Assembly: GCF_006547045.1 (NCBI RefSeq) | Contig: NZ_CP041242.1 | Coordinates: forward strand, 1-64,000 | Length of the DNA stretch: 64,000 nt | Direction of reading: 5' to 3' | From: Lysobacter alkalisoli | Lineage (GTDB): Bacteria > Pseudomonadota > Gammaproteobacteria > Xanthomonadales > Xanthomonadaceae | Shown: positions 56,163 to 64,000 of the stretch, one piece after another | Layout: each line of letters opens with the position of its first letter | Numbering within the stretch: the stretch's first letter is position 1 | Notes under the pieces: model-generated | What the model was told of the DNA's origin: nothing | What the model saw: the letters and a program-made list of their open reading frames with translations, nothing else | Database searches by the model: none | Position numbers and translations under genes: made by a program

Positions 56163-56900
56163 ATGTTCGATCTCGCCCATGTCAGCAAGCGCCATGGCTC
56201 GACCGTCGCCCTGGACGGAATCGACCTGCACGTCGCGCGTGGCTGCACCACCGCGCTGATCGGTCCCAGCGGCGCCGGCAAGTCGACCGTGCTGCGGATG
56301 CTGGTCGGGCTGGACTGGCCCGACCGCGGCGAGGTGCGCTTCGACGGTGAGCCGTTGCAACGCCAACGCCTGCCCGAACACCGGCGCCGGATCGGCTACG
56401 TGATCCAGGAAGGCGGCCTGTTCCCGCACCTGAGCGCGGCCGACAACGCGGCGCTGCTGGCGCGCACGCTGGGCTGGCCGCGTGAGCGCATCGATGCGCG
56501 GCTCGCCGAACTGGCAGTGCTGTGCCGGCTGCCCCCCGATGCCCTGAAGCGTTATCCGGCCGAGCTGTCCGGCGGCCAGCGCCAGCGGGTCGGACTGGTG
56601 CGCGCGCTGATGCTGGATCCACCGGTGCTGCTGCTGGACGAGCCGCTGGGCGCGCTCGATCCGGTCATCCGTCATGAACTGCAGGCACAGATGCGCGAAC
56701 TGTTCGCGGCGCTGCGCAAGACCGTGGTGATGGTGACCCATGATGTCGCCGAGGCGGCGTATCTCGCCGATACGCTGGTGTTGCTGCGCAGTGGCCGCAT
56801 CGTCCAGCAGGGCAGTGCGCGTGAGCTGCATGACATGCCGGCCGAGCCGTTCGTGCGCGAGTTCCTGCACGCGCAGCGCAGCCTGGAGGAATGCCTGTGA
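56163..56900 (+). CDS. ABC transporter ATP-binding protein (betaine/choline type)
   Basis: The 245-residue product has Walker A GPSGAGKS (residues 34-41), the signature LSGGQRQRVGL, Walker B VLLLDEPLGALD and the switch histidine in VMVTHDVAEA. It is the OpuCA/ProV-like class, but without the C-terminal CBS domains of the longer forms. The next gene overlaps its stop by ten bases and encodes the membrane and binding parts, so together they are a complete osmolyte-type transporter. Confidence 0.93.
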   Translation: MFDLAHVSKRHGSTVALDGIDLHVARGCTTALIGPSGAGKSTVLRMLVGLDWPDRGEVRFDGEPLQRQRLPEHRRRIGYVIQEGGLFPHLSAADNAALLARTLGWPRERIDARLAELAVLCRLPPDALKRYPAELSGGQRQRVGLVRALMLDPPVLLLDEPLGALDPVIRHELQAQMRELFAALRKTVVMVTHDVAEAAYLADTLVLLRSGRIVQQGSARELHDMPAEPFVREFLHAQRSLEECL

Positions 56901-58381
56901 CGCGCGGCCCGCTTCTGTGCGTGCTGATGCTGATGCTGATTGCGGCAGCGGCAATGCCGGCCATCGCCGCCGACGGAGTCCGCATCGGCAGCAAGAACTT
57001 CACCGAGTCGGTGATCCTGGCCGAAATCGCGGCCGGGGCCGGACGCGATCTCGGCCGCAGGGTCGAGCACCGTCGCCAGCTTGGCGGCACCCGCATCCTC
57101 TGGCGGGCACTGGAGGAGGGCGGAATCGATGCCTATCCCGAATACACCGGCACCCTCGCCCAGGAGCTGCTGAGGATGCCGGGCGCCGATCTTGCCGCGC
57201 TCGAGTCCGCATTGGCCGAGCGCGGCCTGCGCATGACCGCGCCGCTGGGTTTCAACAACACCTATGCGCTGGGCATGCGCAGCGACCGCGCACTGGCGCT
57301 GGGCGTCGGCACGATTTCCGGCCTCGTCGCGCACCCCGGCCTCACGGTCGGCCTCAGCAACGAGTTCATGCAACGCGCCGACGGCTGGCCTGGTCTGCGC
57401 GAGGCCTACGGACTGCCGCAGCAGGCCAACGGACTGGATCACGACCTCGCCTACCGCGGATTGCAGAGCGGCGCGATCGACGTCACCGACCTCTACAGCA
57501 CCGATGCCGAGATCGACTACTACGACCTGGCCGTGCTCGATGACGACCGCCACTATTTCCCCGACTACCAGGCGGTGTTCATCTACCGCGCCGACCTGGA
57601 TGCGCGCGCGCCGGAATGGACTGCCGCGCTGGAGGCAATGGCCGGACGCATCGACGCGCCGACCATGCGCCGGCTCAATGCACGGGTGAAGCTGGGCCGC
57701 GAGAACGAGGCGACGGTGGCCGCCGACTGGCTCGGTGTCGAAGCTCCGCGCGCGGCCGGGCGCGCGGCACGGATCGCGCAGCGCACGCTCGAACACCTCG
57801 GCCTGGTCGGCATTTCGCTGGTGCTTGCGTTGATGGTCGCGCTGCCGCTGGGTGTGCTGGCCGCGCGTCGGCCACGGCTTGGGCAGGTGGTGCTGTCGCT
57901 GACCGGCTTGCTGCAGACGTTGCCGTCGCTGGCGGTGTTCGTGTTCATGATCCCGCTGTTCGGGATCGGCGCCGGGCCGGCGATCGCCGCGCTGTTCCTC
58001 TACAGCCTGCTGCCGATCGTGCGCAACACCCATGCCGGCATCACCGGCATCCCGCGCGACCTGCGCGAGACCGCCTCCGCGCTCGGCCTGCCGCCACGCA
58101 CACGGCTGTGGCGGATCGAACTGCCGCTGGCGTTGCGCACGATCCTGGCCGGCATCAAGACCGCGGCGGTGATCAATGTCGGCACCGCCACCCTCGGTGC
58201 GCTGATCGGTGCCGGCGGCTACGGCCAGCCGATCCTGACCGGCATCCGCCTCGACGACATCGGCCTGATCCTCGAAGGCGCGGTGCCGGCGGCGTTGCTG
58301 GCGCTGGCCGCGCAGGGCCTGTTCGAGGGCATCGAGCGCGCGCTGACACCACGCGGTCTGCGGATCGTGGCAAGGGAGTAG
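56891..58381 (+). CDS. Fused betaine-type substrate-binding protein and permease
   Basis: The 496-residue product has an N-terminal signal peptide, then an OpuAC/OsmF-type binding domain (about 28-285; IGSKNFTESVILAEI, AYPEYTGTLAQELL, DVTDLYSTDAEI). A BPD_transp_1 permease (about 300-480) follows, with about five membrane segments and the EAA-like loop RDLRETASALGLPPRTRLWRI. In Lactococcus OpuA the order is permease then binding domain; here it is reversed. Substrate is probably a quaternary amine such as glycine betaine or choline. Confidence 0.88.
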   Translation: MPVTRGPLLCVLMLMLIAAAAMPAIAADGVRIGSKNFTESVILAEIAAGAGRDLGRRVEHRRQLGGTRILWRALEEGGIDAYPEYTGTLAQELLRMPGADLAALESALAERGLRMTAPLGFNNTYALGMRSDRALALGVGTISGLVAHPGLTVGLSNEFMQRADGWPGLREAYGLPQQANGLDHDLAYRGLQSGAIDVTDLYSTDAEIDYYDLAVLDDDRHYFPDYQAVFIYRADLDARAPEWTAALEAMAGRIDAPTMRRLNARVKLGRENEATVAADWLGVEAPRAAGRAARIAQRTLEHLGLVGISLVLALMVALPLGVLAARRPRLGQVVLSLTGLLQTLPSLAVFVFMIPLFGIGAGPAIAALFLYSLLPIVRNTHAGITGIPRDLRETASALGLPPRTRLWRIELPLALRTILAGIKTAAVINVGTATLGALIGAGGYGQPILTGIRLDDIGLILEGAVPAALLALAAQGLFEGIERALTPRGLRIVARE

Positions 58382-58386
58382 CCGCG

Positions 58387-58854
58387 CTACAGGGGCGCGT
58401 CCGGGGCTTCTTCCCGCGTGTCGCTGCCGGGCGCCGCGAGCGCATCCGCCGCCAGCAGATCGACATCACGATCGTCCAGCGCGACCAGCAAGGTCCGGTA
58501 GCTCCAGCGCTTGCGCTCGCGGGTGGCTTCCACGTACACGGTGGCCTTGCCGCGCGGGCCATGCAGGCCGATCGAGAGGTCGGCTTCGCCCCTGTCGTTG
58601 TCGACGTTGAAGGTGCCGGTCGGCATGAAACCGGTCTCGATCGGCTCGCCCAACGCAGCCACCACTTCGGGCGAGGCCTGCGCCATCGCGACCGCGTGCC
58701 GGTAGGGCTCGGAGGAACGAAACACTCCCGAGATCAGCGACAGCATGGCGAACACCGCCGCGGCAACCAGCGCCAGCAGGCCGATGCCCAGGACCGGCAC
58801 GAACCACTTCCAGTTGCGCTGCCACCAGTTCCTGCTTGCAGGCGTCCGGGTCAT
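58387..58854 (-). CDS. Coa1-like membrane-anchored protein
   Basis: The 155-residue product has one N-terminal membrane segment (about 18-45) and a periplasmic domain. In the latter, SEPYRHAVAMAQASPEVVAALGEPI and GEADLSIGLHGPRGKATVYVEA match the Coa1/Tim21-like fold (cytochrome oxidase assembly factor 1 family). In bacteria its role is not established. The tail is acidic. It converges with the permease gene, leaving five bases between. Confidence 0.75.
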   Translation of the reverse strand: MTRTPASRNWWQRNWKWFVPVLGIGLLALVAAAVFAMLSLISGVFRSSEPYRHAVAMAQASPEVVAALGEPIETGFMPTGTFNVDNDRGEADLSIGLHGPRGKATVYVEATRERKRWSYRTLLVALDDRDVDLLAADALAAPGSDTREEAPDAPL

Positions 58855-59000
58855 GTCGATGCTCCTTCAGAGTGTGGCGGCAACTCGTGCGAGGCGCTGC
58901 CGTCTTCGGGTGAAAAGCGGGGCGCGTGGGCGACAGCGACGGTGCTGGCAGACAGGAACGGCGACCGCCATATCGATCGCCGCCCCATTCTGCACAGGAA

Positions 59001-59540
59001 TCAGAAGCGCATTTCCAGGCCCAGGGTCACGGTCTGGATGTCGATGTTGGTGTCGAACGCCTCGGCCTTGATGAAGTCGTAATTCAGGCCCAGCCCGAAA
59101 GCGGGGCTGAAATCGTAGCCGATCCCGATCCCGACGTAGGGCTTGCTCGACGAATCGTCGGCGCTGCCCAGACCGCTGACCGAGATATCCGTGGTTGTGT
59201 GCATCACGCCGGCGCGGCCGCTGATGAAGAAGCCGTGGTGAGGGTCGATGAAGTTGCGCTTGCCCACCACCCCAAGCCCGAAGCCGTGGATCTTGGCGCG
59301 CACGCTGTCGTCCGAATCCTTGCCGAGGTTGCTGTAGAACGCCTCGACCGCGACATTGCTGTTGAAGTAGTAGCCGCCACGCAGGCTCAGTGCAGTGTCG
59401 CTGCCATCGAAACCGCCGATTTCGATATCGCTGTTGCCGACTTCGCCACGCACGAACGTTCCGGAGCCATTGGCGGCCAGAGCCGTACCGGTCAGGCCGC
59501 CCAGGGCCAGGACGAGTGAAAGGGCGAGGGTCTTCTTCAT
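59001..59540 (-). CDS. Outer-membrane beta-barrel protein (OmpA-like porin fold)
   Basis: From MKKTLALSLVLALGG the product is 179 residues with a signal peptide cut after ALA-A. The rest shows alternating beta strands (LSLRGGYYFNSNVAVEAFYSNLG, GFGLGVVGKRNFI, YVGIGIGYDFSPAFGLGLNYDFI) and ends LGLEMRF, the terminal phenylalanine that the BAM complex recognises. It is about eight strands with no peptidoglycan-binding domain. A longer upstream frame overlaps the rhomboid gene and is not used. Confidence 0.9.
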   Translation of the reverse strand: MKKTLALSLVLALGGLTGTALAANGSGTFVRGEVGNSDIEIGGFDGSDTALSLRGGYYFNSNVAVEAFYSNLGKDSDDSVRAKIHGFGLGVVGKRNFIDPHHGFFISGRAGVMHTTTDISVSGLGSADDSSSKPYVGIGIGYDFSPAFGLGLNYDFIKAEAFDTNIDIQTVTLGLEMRF

Positions 59541-59659
59541 TGGCTTGGTCCTTGAGAGTTCCTGCCCGTCATTGGGCGACGGCAACATGCCCAAGCCACC
59601 TATCGATGTCAACAATCCGTGACGGAAACAGTTCGGCGCTGAAAAAGGTGCGGCTGGAC

Positions 59660-60426
59660 TCAGGGCTGCCGGCGCCGGAATGGCAGCACCGTGCCGGTCG
59701 GGTCTTCGTGGCGCTGCCAGATCACCGGCACGTCGTGGGGCGCCCGGGGTTCGAGCTCGTTGCGGTCGGCCTCGGCGGTGGGGTCGATTTCCTCCTCGTC
59801 CTCCCAGCTGTAGCGTTTGCGGGGTGGTCGCGGGTCGAGGCGGTGGAACAGCCAGGCGGCAAGGACACCGCCGGCCGCGCCGCCGAGGTGCGCCTGCCAT
59901 GACACGCCGGGCTCGCGCGGCAGCACGGTCAGCAACATGCCGCCATAGAACAGGAATGCCGCCATCGCCGCCGCCGCCGCCGGCCGGTCGCGGCGCAGCA
60001 CGCCGAGCAGGAACACCATGAACATCAGTCCGTGGCTCAATCCGCTGGCACCGAGATGATGCGAGCCGGGCTGGCCGAGCAGCCATGCGCCGAGGCCGGA
60101 ACCGAGCCAGAACAACGGCAACGCACGCAAGGTCGCTTTCGGGTACATGCCGCCGGCTAGGGTGCCGAGCAGCAGCAACGCGGTGGCGTTGGCCGCCAGG
60201 TGCTCGAATGAGCCGTGCAGCAGCGGTGCGGTCAGCACGCCGACCAGGCCAGTCCACGAGCCGGGCCGCACCGTCCAGGGGCGATGTCGAAGTACGGCTG
60301 GATCAGGAACACCGCGGTCAGCATGCCGACGAAGGCCAGGCTCAGGTTGAGCGCCCGCAGCCAGCGGCGCTTGTCCGCCTTGCGCTGGTCGGGGGTGTCG
60401 GGAGTGGCGTCGGTGGGCAGGTCCAT
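59660..60426 (-). pseudogene. Rhomboid family intramembrane serine protease, frameshifted near the N-terminus
   Basis: The coding sequence starts at ATG 60426 (MDLPTDATPDTPDQRKADKR; first membrane segment ALNLSLAFVGMLTAVFLIQ). It loses its frame at a run of four G (60278-60281), where one extra base would restore WTVRPGSWTGLVGVLTAPLL in the main frame. The main frame contains the catalytic serine in HLGASGLSHGL and histidine in SWQAHLGGAAGG. If translated from the internal GTG (60271) the first segment is lost. It is either a homopolymer sequencing error or a true lesion. Confidence 0.75.
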
Positions 60427-60502
60427 GGGCAACAGATGGCAGCCGTCGGCGCCGATTGCAAGTCGCGCCGGGGCGGGCGGCAGTGTTCCGCCGCCGGGAC
60501 GG

Positions 60503-62839
<2,337 letters not shown>

Positions 62840-62972
62840 GGCTCCCCTCCCGAAGATGGCCCGCGCTGTTCGCGTGCCGGCGACTATCGCACCGGGTGCA
62901 GGTGCACAATGCCCGCCTGCGGCGCCCTGCAAACGTATTCAACGCGCCGACCGCCGGCGTGGCACAAGGCAG

Positions 62973-62978
62973 TAAAAT
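62973..62978 (+). promoter_or_regulatory. Possible -10 element (TAAAAT) for a leaderless transcript
   Basis: TAAAAT ends six bases before the methyltransferase ATG, so transcription would start at or just before the AUG and no ribosome site would be needed. No Shine-Dalgarno sequence is visible. I see no convincing -35. Confidence 0.3.
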
Positions 62979-62984
62979 GCCGCG

Positions 62985-64000
62985 ATGAACGCAACCATCG
63001 CCACCGTCCGCCTCAAGAACGCCTGGAAATCCAGCCACCCATGGATCTTCCAGCGCCTGGTCGAGAAGCCGACCCCGAAACCCAAGCCCGGCAGCATCGT
63101 CGACGTGGTCGGCGTCGATGGCGAATGGATCGGCCGCGGCTTCTACAACGGCCATTCGCGGATCGCGATCCGCATCCTCGAAACCGACCCGGAGGTGGCG
63201 GTCGATGCCGGTTGGTTCGAGCGCAAGATCGCCGAAGCGGTCGCGCTGCGTCGCGAGACGCTGCGGTTGGATGAGGCCAGCAATGCCTGGCGCGTGTTTC
63301 ACAGCGAGGGAGATGGCATTTCCGGCCTGATCGTCGATCGCTACGACGACCTGATCGTGGTCGGCTTCTTCAGCGCCGGTGCCTGGCGCCACCGCAGCGA
63401 GATTTTCGACGCCCTGCGCGCGCAGTTCCCCGGCTGCCGCTTCCACAGCTTCGCCGACGAACACGTGCAGAAGCAGGAAAGCTTCGACTACCGCGACACC
63501 CAGGGCACCGAACCGGCGGTCATCACCGAATACGGCATCCGCTTCCGCGCCGATCCGGCCGGCGCGCACAAGACCGGCTTTTTCGCCGACCAGCGCGACA
63601 ACCGCGAATGGCTGTCGCACCGGGTCCAAGGCCAGCGCGTGCTCGACCTGTGCTGCAACACCGGCGGCTTCGCGGTGTATGCGGCGGTGCGCGGTGCCAG
63701 CGAGGTGGTCGGCATCGACATCGACGCCGACGTGATCGAGATCGCCAAGGGCAATGCGAAGTTGAACAATGTCCGCCCGCGCTTCGTCCAGGCCGACATC
63801 TTCCCGTGGCTGCGCGACGCAGCCAACAACGGCGAGCAGTTCGACGTGGTCATCCTCGACCCGGCCAAGATGACCCGCGACCGCGACCAGGTGATCCCGG
63901 CGCTGAAGAAGTACCTCGACATGAACAAGCTTGCGTTGGGCGTGGTGAAACCCGGCGGGCTGTTCGCGACCTTCTCCTGCACCGGCCTGGTCAGCGAGGA
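62985..64000 (+). CDS. RlmI-type class I rRNA methyltransferase (partial, runs off the window)
   Basis: The first 338 codons are present; the 3' end is outside the window. The N-terminal PUA-like domain (about 1-75; VRLKNAWKSSHPWIFQR) is followed by the methyltransferase fold with motif I VLDLCCNTGGFAVYAA and ILDPAKMTRDRD. FATFSCTG near the visible end holds the cysteine used by m5C enzymes. This is the COG1092 layout of E. coli RlmI, which methylates C1962 of 23S rRNA. The family is clear; the exact base is inferred. Confidence 0.92.
   Translation, partial: MNATIATVRLKNAWKSSHPWIFQRLVEKPTPKPKPGSIVDVVGVDGEWIGRGFYNGHSRIAIRILETDPEVAVDAGWFERKIAEAVALRRETLRLDEASNAWRVFHSEGDGISGLIVDRYDDLIVVGFFSAGAWRHRSEIFDALRAQFPGCRFHSFADEHVQKQESFDYRDTQGTEPAVITEYGIRFRADPAGAHKTGFFADQRDNREWLSHRVQGQRVLDLCCNTGGFAVYAAVRGASEVVGIDIDADVIEIAKGNAKLNNVRPRFVQADIFPWLRDAANNGEQFDVVILDPAKMTRDRDQVIPALKKYLDMNKLALGVVKPGGLFATFSCTGLVSE

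Overview
The window is a GC-rich chromosomal segment that opens at the replication origin of a gammaproteobacterium, most likely a member of the Lysobacteraceae (Xanthomonadaceae). The signs are the order dnaA-dnaN-recF-gyrB, a short 442-residue DnaA, and the block tonB-exbB-exbD-exbD followed by pdxJ on the other strand, a layout I recall from Xanthomonas. I see no tRNA, rRNA, CRISPR array, insertion sequence or prophage. Species cannot be settled from sequence reading alone.

Layout. 0-7.2 kb: replication genes, with a candidate oriC between dnaA and dnaN and three identical 16-bp parS palindromes, two of them inside recF. 7.2-14.3 kb: a CPBP protease, an M48 lipoprotein protease, a TPR protein, the TonB energising complex with three ExbD paralogues, and pdxJ. 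14.4-30.8 kb: cardiolipin synthase, a radical SAM protein, three two-component pairs (PAS kinase with Rcp1-like regulator, LytS/LytTR type, DesK/NarL type), a 2OG-Fe(II) oxygenase, fbp, a WYL regulator, a beta-lactamase-fold hydrolase and a DUF389-OmpA fusion.

30.8-37.7 kb is the accessory core: a minus-strand array of divergent ~300-residue beta-propeller-like paralogues (five intact, one broken). It is interrupted by two decayed 5' ends of a TIGR02270-type gene and by a small exported TolA-C-like protein. One further intact copy and one 3' remnant lie at 45.9-47.2 kb, next to a 481-residue WD40-like gene. TIGR02270 proteins are, to my knowledge, common in type VI secretion loci, so I read this as a bank of orphan immunity or accessory genes left from toxin modules. 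That is inference: no toxin, VgrG or PAAR gene is present.

37.7-43.5 kb: a locus with a TonB-dependent receptor, two esterase/hydrolase genes and a divergent AraC regulator, which could take up and cleave an ester substrate using the TonB system at 10-13 kb. 47.3-48.8 kb: phenylalanine hydroxylase with a divergent Lrp/AsnC regulator and candidate operators. 49-64 kb: a secreted subtilase flanked by small lipoproteins, a patatin, an AIM24 protein, an M28 peptidase, a betaine-type ABC transporter with fused binding protein and permease, a Coa1-like protein, an outer-membrane barrel, a frameshifted rhomboid protease, a secreted isoamylase, and the start of a 23S rRNA methyltransferase that runs off the end.
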